From Bordetella parapertussis (GTDB lineage: Bacteria; Cyanobacteriota; Cyanobacteriia; PCC-6307; Cyanobiaceae), in NCBI GenBank assembly GCA_943324725.2, contig CALPMR020000071.1:1-11372 (forward strand): 11,372 nucleotides of DNA. Direction: 5' to 3'. The notes below the pieces were generated by a model. The model made no database searches. It was not told the DNA's origin and saw only the letters and a program-made list of their open reading frames with translations. Within the stretch, counting starts at the first letter, position 1. Every line of letters begins with the position of its first letter. The position numbers and the translations under genes are program-made. Positions 1-7,069 of this stretch are shown in pieces.

Positions 1-267
1 GCTTTGATCGAGGCCTTGGCAGCTGGCCTGCCCGTGATCGCCAGCGATGTGCCGGCCTGCCGTGAGGTTCTGCGCGATGGAGCCGCTGGCGAACTGCTGC
101 CGCCAGGGGATTCAGCAGCCTGGGCGGCGATGCTTCCCAAGCTGCTGGGGTCGGACGCTCGCCTTCTGGCCCTGGCCCGGCAGGCCAGGCAGCAAGCCCC
201 TAGTTACGACATCCGCTATACAGCGGAGCGGTGGTATGGGTTACTGGGGTCTGGGCCTAACCGTTAA
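1..267 (+). CDS. GT4-like glycosyltransferase, C-terminal fragment
   Basis: This is the last 88 residues of a glycosyltransferase whose 5' part lies outside the window; the frame is open from base 1 and ends at TAA 265-267. The opening residues ALIEALAAGLPVIASDVPACREV match the end of the GT4 nucleotide-sugar site, with the second Glu of the E-x7-E motif at residue 4 and the usual G-x-P-V-I-A-S strand. A short loop (LLPPGDSAAWAAML) and a C-terminal helix follow, as expected for the last part of a GT-B fold. The enzyme would transfer a sugar from a nucleotide donor to a growing glycan in the cytoplasm. Donor and acceptor cannot be inferred from this fragment. A TTG at base 4 could be mistaken for a start codon, but the family match extends to the window edge. 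Confidence 0.85.
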   Translation, partial: ALIEALAAGLPVIASDVPACREVLRDGAAGELLPPGDSAAWAAMLPKLLGSDARLLALARQARQQAPSYDIRYTAERWYGLLGSGPNR

Positions 268-295
268 ATCCTCTCAAAATAAAATTCTGATCTTT

Positions 296-400
296 ATGCT
301 CCACTCTATCTGGCGTTGGCTTTTTCCCCGAATGCAGCGTTACCTGCCAGCTCATCACGGCAGCCCCGTGTTGGCCCGTCTTGACCGTGCTGCCACGGTG
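296..400 (+). pseudogene. Displaced N-terminus of the broken FkbM gene
   Basis: An ATG at 296 opens a frame reading MLHSIWRWLFPRMQRYLPAH, followed by a helix-like PVLARLDRAATVF. It resembles the start of a small FkbM methyltransferase, but it stops at TGA 437-439 and is not in frame with the methyltransferase body that follows. The body frame takes over near bases 395-402 (CFINFPQARVIAFEP). No clear Shine-Dalgarno sequence precedes the ATG. I infer that the segment is the original 5' end of the next gene, separated from it by a deletion with a frame change. It could instead be a chance open frame. Confidence 0.5.
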
Positions 401-1013
401 TTTCATCAACTTTCCGCAAGCAAGGGTAATTGCTTTTGAGCCAATTCCATCAGTTTTTGCCCAGTTGCAGCTGGCATTGGGGCCAAAGCCTCTGGTTCAG
501 CTTTACAACATGGCCCTCGCAGATCATGACGGTGAGCTCAGCTTCTGGTTTGATCCGGGCTCCATCGGCAACACCAGTGCTGTGGCCGGCGTGCAGACCG
601 CCATTCACGGCTTGGCATCTCCAGAAGAAATCAAAGCCCCTGCCATGCGATTGGATCAGTTCTACCTAGCCAATGAGATCGCCCACATCGACCTCCTCAA
701 GATTGACGTGGAGGGATTTGAACCAAATGTTCTGGCCGGAGCTCACATATTAATTCAAAGCGAATCCATATCATGCATTCAGATTGAATATGGCAAAGCC
801 AATCTTTTCTCGCGTTATTTTATTTATGACTACATCCGTGAGTATGGCGAACAGTTCGTGATAGGCAAGCTCTATCCCGGTGGAGTGCGTTGGTTTGATG
901 GCTACTCTGCTGATCTGGATGATCTGATGGGACCAAATCTAGTGATGACCAGTCGCTCCAAGCCTGAGTTGATCCGTCTACTCACTCACGGCAATACCAC
1001 TCAGATGCAGTGA
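381..1013 (+). CDS. FkbM-family methyltransferase, truncated, probably inactive
   Basis: The body of an AdoMet-dependent FkbM methyltransferase, a family that O-methylates sugars and other small substrates. Visible motifs are VIAFEP (motif II, about residues 16-21), the mid-domain LYNMALADHDGELSFW, and the FkbM signature LLKIDVEGFEPNVLAGA near residues 104-120, followed by IQIEYG. The glycine-rich motif I (D-x-G-A-N-x-G) that should lie about 20-25 residues before VIAFEP is absent. The only in-frame starts are poor (TTG 381, GTG 387), giving about 210 aa against roughly 230-300 in full homologues. A likely N-terminus sits out of frame just upstream at 296. The stop overlaps the next start by four bases (GTGA). 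Bases 721-840 are only about 35-40% G+C by hand count, unlike the neighbours, which suggests a separate origin. I read it as a recent pseudogene; a sequencing error is the main alternative. Confidence 0.75.
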   Translation: MTVLPRCFINFPQARVIAFEPIPSVFAQLQLALGPKPLVQLYNMALADHDGELSFWFDPGSIGNTSAVAGVQTAIHGLASPEEIKAPAMRLDQFYLANEIAHIDLLKIDVEGFEPNVLAGAHILIQSESISCIQIEYGKANLFSRYFIYDYIREYGEQFVIGKLYPGGVRWFDGYSADLDDLMGPNLVMTSRSKPELIRLLTHGNTTQMQ

Positions 1014-2134
1014 ATCGCTATCTCCTCTGCTGCGGCGACGCCACCGATCCAACCACCGCCAGCAACACACCCCATTTCCTGCTGCAGGCCGGCCAGGGCC
1101 AGGCCCTGCTCGAAACCGGCCTGGCGCTCCATCCCGAGCAGCTGCGCTGGCGGCGGCGTCTCTGGAACGTCGCTCAGTTGCTGCGCTACGGCAAAGCAGG
1201 GGGATTTCAGTACAGCAGAACCTTCAACCAGGCCCTGCTGGCCCAGGCCCGGCTACCGACCCAACAACCCCTGGCCTTGCTCAGCCACTATCCCCAGCTA
1301 CCGCCTGAGCCCTGGCCAGAAATGTGGCGGATTGATTTTTACATCGATGCCACCACCCGCCAGGTGTTCAAGGAGTACGGCAGTGGCAACCGCATCGCCC
1401 CGGGCTTCCAGCGGCAGGTGCTGAGGCGCGAACAGCTCGCCTACGCCAAAGCCACGGCTGTGGTCTGCATGGCCCAGTGGGCCGCAGATTCGGTGATCGC
1501 CGACTACGGCATCGATCCCGCCAAGGTGCATGTTGTGCCCGGCGGCGCCAACCTTGATGAAGGCCAGCTCGCCATGCTTCCGGCAGCGAGATCACCTGGC
1601 CCTCCAACGGCAACCCATCCCCTGCGGCTGGGCTTCCTCGGTAAGGATTGGCAGCGCAAGGGCGGGCCGTTTCTGTTGCTGCTCGCCGATGCCCTGCAAC
1701 AGCTGGGCATTCCAGCGGTCATTCGCGCCATCGGCCCCGATCCTGTCAGCCTGCCGGCCCATCCGGCCCTGCAGTCACTGGGCTTCATCGACAAGCAACG
1801 CCAGACGTCCCGCTTTGTGGCCGAACTGCGCAGCTGGCACTTCGGCACGCTCTTCTCCAAAGCCGAAGCCTTCGGCATCTCCAACCGTGAGTGCCTGCGC
1901 CTGGGGGTGCCGGTCCTGGCCCATGCCGTGGGCGGCATCGCCTCCACCCTGCCCGATGCTGGCTGCGGCCAACTGTTCAAGGCCCATCCCACTCCTGCCG
2001 AGGTTGCCGCCTGGATCGCGGCCCGCCTCACGCCTTACGGGGGCTACACGGCCTGGCGAGCCGAACTGGCGCTGCGCTGCAACGAGTTCACCTGGGAGCC
2101 GGCGGTTTGTAAGCTTTATGCACTTCTTGCATAA
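1010..2134 (+). CDS. GT4-like glycosyltransferase, tandem copy 1
   Basis: A 374-aa soluble GT-B glycosyltransferase expected to add one sugar to a lipid-linked oligosaccharide. The C-terminal donor domain shows LRLGFLGKDWQRKGGP (residues 205-220, phosphate-binding R/K at 216-217), the strand FGTLFS and the E-x7-E motif at E286/E294 (EAFGISNRE), then GVPVLAHAVGG. The linker carries PAKVHVVPGGANLDE (170-184). The start is GTG 1010, overlapping the preceding stop as GTGA, with no obvious Shine-Dalgarno, so translation is probably coupled. The next gene is a full-length duplicate beginning 47 bases after this stop; the two align over all 374 residues without gaps at 247 identities by hand count. 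The N-terminal acceptor half differs most. Donor and acceptor are unknown. Confidence 0.88.
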   Translation: MNRYLLCCGDATDPTTASNTPHFLLQAGQGQALLETGLALHPEQLRWRRRLWNVAQLLRYGKAGGFQYSRTFNQALLAQARLPTQQPLALLSHYPQLPPEPWPEMWRIDFYIDATTRQVFKEYGSGNRIAPGFQRQVLRREQLAYAKATAVVCMAQWAADSVIADYGIDPAKVHVVPGGANLDEGQLAMLPAARSPGPPTATHPLRLGFLGKDWQRKGGPFLLLLADALQQLGIPAVIRAIGPDPVSLPAHPALQSLGFIDKQRQTSRFVAELRSWHFGTLFSKAEAFGISNRECLRLGVPVLAHAVGGIASTLPDAGCGQLFKAHPTPAEVAAWIAARLTPYGGYTAWRAELALRCNEFTWEPAVCKLYALLA

Positions 2135-2181
2135 ATGAAACGTTGCCCCATAGCGCCGGCGTCGGTGGTGGTCGCAAGTCG

Positions 2182-3306
2182 ATGGACCGGTTGTTGGTCT
2201 GTTGCGGCGATGCCCTTAAGGTTCAAACCCACGGCGGCTTGCCTTTTTACCTGCTCAAGGCAGGTCAGGCTCTTGGCCTGATCCAGGCTGGCCTTGCCCT
2301 GAAACCTGAAGCGCTGCGGGGGCGGCGACGGCTCTGGAATCTGTCCGAGTGGCTTCGCACCGGGCTGCCGGGCGGGTATCAGTACAGCCCTGGCTTCTCC
2401 AGAGCCCTGCTGAATCGGGCTGGGCTGCATGCTGATCAACCGTTGAAGCTGCTCAGCATCTTCCCTTTTCTGCCGCCATGCCCTTGGCCAGAAGCCTGGC
2501 AGGTGGCGATGTACATCGATGCCTCCACCCGCCAGGTGTTCGAGCATTACGGCAGTGGCGACCGCATCGCTCCGAGCTTCCAGTGCCAGGTGCTGGCGCG
2601 CGAACAGCTCGCCTATGAGCGTGCCCAGTCGATCATCTGCCGCAGTGAGTGGGCTGCCGATTCGCTCGTCACCGACTACGGCATCGACCCCGCCAAAGTC
2701 CACGTGGTGCCCGGCGGCGCCAATCTGGATGAGGCTCAGCTGGGCTGCCTGCCTTTGGTTGAACCACCGGCACCGCCCAGCGCCAGTCAGCCGCTGCGGC
2801 TGGGCTTTCTTGGTCAGGAGTGGCAGCGCAAGGGCGGACCGTTTCTGCTGCAACTGGCCGATTGCCTGATCGGGCGCGGCATTCCCACGGTGATTCGCAC
2901 GATCGGACCCGATCCGAGCCGCCTTCCGGCCCATCCCTCTCTGCAGCCACTGGGATTTCTGAACAAACAAACCGAAACGGCCCGCTTCGTGACGGAGCTG
3001 CGCAGCTGGCACTTCGGCACCTTGTTCTCCACTGCCGAAGCCTTCGGCATCTCCAACCGTGAATGCCTGCGCCTGGGCGTGCCGGTGCTCAGCCACGCGG
3101 TGGGAGGTATTCCCTCCTCCCTTCCCGATGGCGGTTGCGGTCAGCTGTTTGCCGCCCATCCCACTGCTGACGATGTGGCGGATTGGATTGCGGCACGCCT
3201 CTCTCCCTATGACAGCTATCTCGCCTGGCGCCTGGCCCTGGCGCCGCGCTGGCGGGAGTTCACCTGGGATACGGCGGTGGCGCAGCTGGCGGGGATTCTG
3301 GAATGA
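2182..3306 (+). CDS. GT4-like glycosyltransferase, tandem copy 2
   Basis: A paralogue of the gene just upstream and also exactly 374 aa when started at ATG 2182 (MDRLLVCCGD, matching MNRYLLCCGD of copy 1). An in-frame TTG at 2143 would add 13 residues with no counterpart in copy 1, so I reject it. The donor site is kept: LGFLGQEWQRKGGP (207-220), LRSWHFGTLFS (273-283), E-x7-E at E286/E294, GVPVLSHAVGG. Identity to copy 1 is about 54% over residues 1-110 and about 71% over 111-374 by hand count, and at DNA level the motif region has exact runs of nearly 30 bases. This suggests the same or a similar donor sugar used on different acceptors, giving consecutive additions of related residues. The gene ends at TGA 3304-3306 and is followed by the largest gap on the left side of the window. 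Confidence 0.88.
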   Translation: MDRLLVCCGDALKVQTHGGLPFYLLKAGQALGLIQAGLALKPEALRGRRRLWNLSEWLRTGLPGGYQYSPGFSRALLNRAGLHADQPLKLLSIFPFLPPCPWPEAWQVAMYIDASTRQVFEHYGSGDRIAPSFQCQVLAREQLAYERAQSIICRSEWAADSLVTDYGIDPAKVHVVPGGANLDEAQLGCLPLVEPPAPPSASQPLRLGFLGQEWQRKGGPFLLQLADCLIGRGIPTVIRTIGPDPSRLPAHPSLQPLGFLNKQTETARFVTELRSWHFGTLFSTAEAFGISNRECLRLGVPVLSHAVGGIPSSLPDGGCGQLFAAHPTADDVADWIAARLSPYDSYLAWRLALAPRWREFTWDTAVAQLAGILE

Positions 3307-3822
3307 AGAGATCACCAGAAACGGCCAGCGCGCCAAGGCGGGGGCTGGTGAACCAGGAGCCTTCAGATACGGTGAATCGAATGGTGCATCCCCGCCTGCT
3401 GGTGATCCCCTCAGCAGCCCGCGCCGCATCGCTCACCCAACCATCAAGTCCCGCCCAGGATCTGACGCCATCCTCACTCCCGACCGCCTGAGTGCCATGG
3501 CCTGCTTGTGATGCTCGGCGCGACTTACCCTGGATGCAGTTCAGCCATCACATGCCTCGCCACGTCACTGTGTCCAGATCAGCGCAAGTCTCCGTACTTC
3601 CAGCTTGTGCTCATCGATCGTCACCTGGACATCAGGCTGCTGCTGGCCTTGAAACGCTGGCAGGATCGCCGCTTGCGATCACTCCCAGAACCAAATGCGC
3701 TGCGTCGATGACTGCCAATACCCAGGGCCATTGGAATCCCAGCCTGATGACAACATCCTGGCCGGCCATGCCAGCGACACCAATCTGCTGGCGGGGTGGT
3801 TGTGTGGTCTGGAGTGAAGAGC
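3307..3822. other. Gap without a convincing gene
   Basis: About 515 bases separate the tandem pair from the next gene, in a locus where genes otherwise overlap. Short open frames exist on both strands (for example 3303-3491 and 3508-3711 on +), but none has a recognisable domain or a good ribosome binding site. Two stretches look somewhat protein-like: the + frame ending at TGA just before the next gene (DDNILAGHASDTNLLAGWLC, about 3750-3810), and the minus frame over about 3625-3780 (GFQWPWVLAVIDAAHLVLGV). They overlap each other, so at most one is real. They may be remnants of a lost gene. I see no clear promoter hexamers. Confidence 0.5.
3312..3356 (+). other. Inverted-repeat cluster after the tandem pair
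   Basis: Just after the stop at 3306, TCACCAG (3312-3318) pairs with CTGGTGA (3345-3351). Inside it, CCAGC (3325-3329) pairs with GCTGG (3344-3348), and CGC (3331-3333) pairs with GCG (3338-3340). CTGGT (3345-3349) can also pair with ACCAG (3352-3356). The position suits the end of a transcript, but no T-run follows, so it is not a standard Rho-independent terminator. It may be an mRNA 3'-end stem or chance. Confidence 0.3.
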
Positions 3823-5028
3823 TTGCCTGAATCCCAGCAGCCGGGCCGGCACTATGCGGTGCTCCAAGCCGGTGCCCGCATGCACTATGCCGTACCGGCC
3901 CTGCTGGCTCGTGCCGGAGCCCTTGCGGCGTTCTATACCGATCTGCATGCCAGCCATCGCTGCTTGCAGGCCCTGAATACGTTCCTGCCGAAGTCAGCCC
4001 AGCCCAGGCCCCTCCGGCGCCTGCTCGGTCGGCAGCTCCCGTCCGAGCTCCCCAGAAGGCTGGTGCGCGATCAGCTGCTGCCCTCGCTCACCTGGGCCCG
4101 CGGCAGCGGCCGCAGCGACACACTGGTGCTGAAGCGAGCCTGCCGTGAACGCTTTGCCGGCGCCAATGCTGTCTACACCAACTTCATCAACAACGACCTC
4201 GATACCGTTCAACAGGCCAAGGATTTCGGCTTGCACGTGGTGCATGAATTGATCATTACGGCCGATGTGGGCCGCATGATGATTGAGGAAAGGCAAAGCT
4301 TCCCGGGGATGGAGCCGGACGGTGAGCCTGCAGCTGTCGTCGAGCAAGGCATCGCCCATGATCGCCGGAAGTGGTCGATCAGCGATCAGGTGCTGGTGCC
4401 TTCCGCCTACTGCCAACAGACGGCAGTATCCCTTGGCTGCGATCCAGACAAGATCAGCCTGGTTCCCTATGGCATCCCGCTGCACTGGTTCAACGGCCAG
4501 GCCACTCCCCAGCCGGGACGGATCCTGTTTGTAGGCCAGGTAGGGCTACGAAAAGGGAATCATTATCTGGCCGAAGCCCTTCGACTCCTTCAGGCCAGGG
4601 GGGTGGCCTGTGAATGCCGCGTGGTCGGGCCCTGCGGCGTGGATGTGAACCATCCTCTCTTTGCCGGCCCTGACTACCTGGGCCAGATACCCCGCAGCCA
4701 GGTACGCGCTGAATTCCTGCAGGCTGATGTTTTTGTTCTCCCCACCCTGGCGGAGGGTATGGCTCTGGTCCATCTGGAGGCCATGGCCTCCGGTGTGCCC
4801 GTGATCACCACTCCCAACTGTGGCTCCGTGGTGCGCGATGGCATGGATGGCTTCATTGTGCCCATCCGCGATTCCCGTATCCTGGCCGATCGCCTCCAGC
4901 AGCTGATCGAGGATCGCTCACTGCGCGAATCGATGGGAGAATCAGCTCGATCCAGGGCCAGCGACTACAGCTGGGATGGGTACAGCCAGCGCCTGCTCAA
5001 CGTTCTTCTTGCTTCCACAACGTCATGA
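3823..5028 (+). CDS. GT4-like glycosyltransferase
   Basis: A GT-B glycosyltransferase of about 401 aa, probably working on a lipid-linked intermediate in the cytoplasm. The N-terminal domain opens with HYAVLQAGARMHYAVPALLA and AFYTD. The linker has ISLVPYGIPLHWF (about 211-223). The donor domain carries GRILFVGQVGLRKGNHYL (about 232-249), DVFVLPTLAEGMALVHLEAM with E-x7-E at about E311/E319, then GVPVITTPNCGSVVRDGMDG. I chose TTG 3823 because GGAG at 3811-3814 lies 8 bases upstream; in-frame GTGs at 3796, 3802 and 3814 are alternatives adding 9, 7 or 3 residues. It is the first gene of a packed block, and its stop overlaps the next start as ATGA (5025-5028). Sugar specificity is not evident. 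Confidence 0.87.
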   Translation: MPESQQPGRHYAVLQAGARMHYAVPALLARAGALAAFYTDLHASHRCLQALNTFLPKSAQPRPLRRLLGRQLPSELPRRLVRDQLLPSLTWARGSGRSDTLVLKRACRERFAGANAVYTNFINNDLDTVQQAKDFGLHVVHELIITADVGRMMIEERQSFPGMEPDGEPAAVVEQGIAHDRRKWSISDQVLVPSAYCQQTAVSLGCDPDKISLVPYGIPLHWFNGQATPQPGRILFVGQVGLRKGNHYLAEALRLLQARGVACECRVVGPCGVDVNHPLFAGPDYLGQIPRSQVRAEFLQADVFVLPTLAEGMALVHLEAMASGVPVITTPNCGSVVRDGMDGFIVPIRDSRILADRLQQLIEDRSLRESMGESARSRASDYSWDGYSQRLLNVLLASTTS

Positions 5029-5915
5029 GCCCACTTGGCCAATCCCGCTCGCAAGCACCTGCAGCGCTTCGATCGCTGCATCGCTTCTCCCGAGCTGCAC
5101 TCAACTATGGAGATCCAATTGCACTGGCCTGGCAGTTGTGGCGGCTGAAAAGCAAGCCCGGCCTGATCCGGATCAGTGACCGTGCCACTGGTATTGAATG
5201 CTGCAGTAGAGCTGGTGCCTTCCAGATGTTTGGAGAGGTGTATCACCTCCACCTTTACGACATCCCGTGGCTGCCGATCCGGCCAGGCGACCTGGTAATT
5301 GATATCGGTGCCAACCATGGCTTCTATAGTCTTTATGCAGCTCATCTAGGAGCAAAAGTCTTGGCTTTCGAGCCCCAGAAAGACACTTTTGAACTGTTGC
5401 AAGCCAACATCCACAGCAACGGCCTGCAAGGTCGGATCACAGCCTTTCCCTGTGCCATAGGGGCGAGCAGCGGCACCACGACTCTCAGTGTGAGCGCCAA
5501 CCTGGCCGGAGGGATGAGCACCACCAGCGAGCGCTTCCGGCAGAACAGCGGTATCGAGGTGATCGATGAATACGAAGTGCCGGTGCTCAGTCTGGAAGAG
5601 GTGATCGCAGAACATGTCCCACACTCGGTGCGCCTGATCAAGCTTGACTGCGAAGGCTCCGAGCTGGAGATTCTCAGGGACTTGCCTGGCTCCGATTGGG
5701 ATCGCATCCAAGGATTGGCCTGCGAGCTTCATCCCGAAGCCTATGCACCGGCACATCTGTTCCACTGCATTCGCAAGGCCGGCAGCGATTTTCAGATCAG
5801 CACTCTCGACACGCTGACCCATTACGGCGTGGGCAGTGCCATCCTCCATGCCGTTCGGTCCTCCTGCGCGCTCGAGGCCCTGGCTGATCCCCCCTCGGCT
5901 CCGATTTCGCGATGA
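5025..5915 (+). CDS. FkbM-family methyltransferase, intact
   Basis: A 296-aa class I AdoMet-dependent methyltransferase of the FkbM family, likely O-methylating a sugar hydroxyl of the glycan or its precursor. Motif I is complete at residues 91-100 (VIDIGANHGF), motif II at 112-117 (VLAFEP), and the FkbM signature LIKLDCEGSELEILRDLP spans about 204-221. The first 85 residues form an extension with GEVYHLHLYD and PWLPIRPGD, typical of the longer members. It starts at ATG 5025 within the ATGA overlap with the upstream glycosyltransferase and ends at TGA 5913-5915 within an ATGA overlap with the next gene, so its product level should track those enzymes. Unlike the FkbM gene at 381-1013, nothing is missing. 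The exact substrate is unknown. Confidence 0.9.
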   Translation: MSPLGQSRSQAPAALRSLHRFSRAALNYGDPIALAWQLWRLKSKPGLIRISDRATGIECCSRAGAFQMFGEVYHLHLYDIPWLPIRPGDLVIDIGANHGFYSLYAAHLGAKVLAFEPQKDTFELLQANIHSNGLQGRITAFPCAIGASSGTTTLSVSANLAGGMSTTSERFRQNSGIEVIDEYEVPVLSLEEVIAEHVPHSVRLIKLDCEGSELEILRDLPGSDWDRIQGLACELHPEAYAPAHLFHCIRKAGSDFQISTLDTLTHYGVGSAILHAVRSSCALEALADPPSAPISR

Positions 5916-7069
5916 CCCGCAGCGTCTGGTTTCCGATCCGACGCATCGGGCCCTACCACCATGCCCGCTTTGAAGCAGCCAGTGCCCAGCTGCAGCTCAC
6001 GGTGATTGAGACCCGTCCGGCCAGTCGCGAATATCCCTGGGATGCGGTACCCCAGGGTGCTTACAAGGTTGTGCGTCTGCCGGTGGCTGCCGATCCTGAA
6101 ACCGACCTGCCCAGTGCCTGCCTGGATCAGGAGCTGCATGGGCTGCTGGACAGCCAGGGCAAACCTGACGTTCTGGTGAGCATGGGCTGGGCAGATCGCC
6201 CCAGTCGCCGGCTGCTGCGTCTGGCTCGGTCGCTGCAACTGCCGCTGCTGCTGGTCAGTGACAGCCGCCGGGAGGATCAACCCAGGCGCTGGCCCCAGGA
6301 GCTCATCAAAGCAATACTGCTGCGCCAGCCCTCAGCGGCCCTCGTGGCCGGATCCCAGAGCCGCGCCTACCTTGAAGGCCTTGGTTTCCCCCAGCAATCG
6401 ATCTTTCAATCCTGGGATGTGGTGGACAACGAGCTCTTTGCCAGGCCTGCAGACATCTCAATGCCAGCTGAACAGCTCAGGCACTTTCTCTGCGTGAGCC
6501 GTCTGCTCGCCAAGAAGAACCACCTCGGTTTGTTGCAGGCCTATCACCGCTACCAGAGCCATGGCGGCCAGTGGGGACTGCATCTCATGGGCAGCGGCCC
6601 CGAGGAAGGCCGCATCCGGGCCGCCATTCTGGCGCTGCCCTATCCGGAGCGGGTGCGCTTGCAGCCATTTCAGCAGCTGGAAAGGGTGCGGCGTGCCTAT
6701 CACGAAGCCTCCGCTTTTGTGCTGGCCAGCCACACGGATCAGTGGGGCTTGGTGGTGAACGAAGCCATCGCGGCCGGTTGCCCCGTACTGGTGAGCAGCG
6801 GTTGTGGCTGCTCGCCCGATCTGATCGAGCACGGCTTGACAGGCTGGTCCTTTCAGGCTGACCAACCAGACACCCTGGCTGCTCTGATGCACGAGGTGGA
6901 AACATTGGGACCCGAGGCGCTGCTGAAGGTGTCCGCAGCCGCACGCGCCGGCCTCGAGCACTACGGCCTCCACAGCTTTGCCGGCGGCCTGGCGCGGGCC
7001 GTGGAGCATGCGCTTCAGCAGTCATGCACTAGCCTCAGCGCATCGCTGGTTGCTTCGCTGCTCGATTGA
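5912..7069 (+). CDS. GT4-like glycosyltransferase with D-x7-E donor motif
   Basis: A 385-aa GT-B enzyme. The donor domain shows HFLCVSRLLAKKNHLGLLQAY (191-211, the conserved K-K-N phosphate-binding region), LHLMGSGPEEGRI (223-235), and ASAFVLASHTDQWGLVVNEA with GCPVLVSSGCGCSPDLIEHG after it. The WGLVVNEA pattern identifies a common GT4 subgroup in which the first acidic residue is usually Glu; here it is Asp276, paired with Glu284. This is conservative and probably still active. Residues 1-190 hold the acceptor domain, including VLVSMGWADRPSRRLL. It starts at ATG 5912, overlapping the methyltransferase stop, and its TGA (7067-7069) shares one base with the ATG of the polymerase gene. Specificity cannot be assigned. 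Confidence 0.88.
   Translation: MTRSVWFPIRRIGPYHHARFEAASAQLQLTVIETRPASREYPWDAVPQGAYKVVRLPVAADPETDLPSACLDQELHGLLDSQGKPDVLVSMGWADRPSRRLLRLARSLQLPLLLVSDSRREDQPRRWPQELIKAILLRQPSAALVAGSQSRAYLEGLGFPQQSIFQSWDVVDNELFARPADISMPAEQLRHFLCVSRLLAKKNHLGLLQAYHRYQSHGGQWGLHLMGSGPEEGRIRAAILALPYPERVRLQPFQQLERVRRAYHEASAFVLASHTDQWGLVVNEAIAAGCPVLVSSGCGCSPDLIEHGLTGWSFQADQPDTLAALMHEVETLGPEALLKVSAAARAGLEHYGLHSFAGGLARAVEHALQQSCTSLSASLVASLLD

Larger units (their letters stand above)
1010..3306 (+). repeat. Tandem gene duplication, two units 1172 bases apart
   Basis: Two complete gene copies, 1010-2134 and 2182-3306, sit head to tail with a constant offset of 1172 bases and a 47-base spacer. Both are 1125 bases including the stop and align without insertion or deletion. 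DNA similarity is highest over the donor-site region, about 1810-1935 against 2982-3107. Silent differences are common elsewhere, so the duplication is old rather than recent. Confidence 0.85.

Noticed and set aside
1504..2031. A 175-codon minus-strand frame opposite tandem copy 1.
   Set aside because: Same antisense effect; low complexity in Arg, Ser and Ala with no domain.
2143..2181. A 13-residue N-terminal extension of tandem copy 2 from TTG 2143.
   Set aside because: Copy 1 has no matching residues, and ATG 2182 gives exactly the same protein length as copy 1.
2116..3429. A 437-codon open frame on the minus strand opposite tandem copy 2.
   Set aside because: It lies antisense to a clear glycosyltransferase with conserved motifs, matches no family I know, and arises from the codon bias of the GC-rich sense gene.
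3303..3491. A 62-codon frame starting within an ATGA overlap with the stop of tandem copy 2.
   Set aside because: Rich in Ser, Pro and Ala, no recognisable fold or motif, and it crosses the inverted-repeat cluster; the overlap is probably chance.
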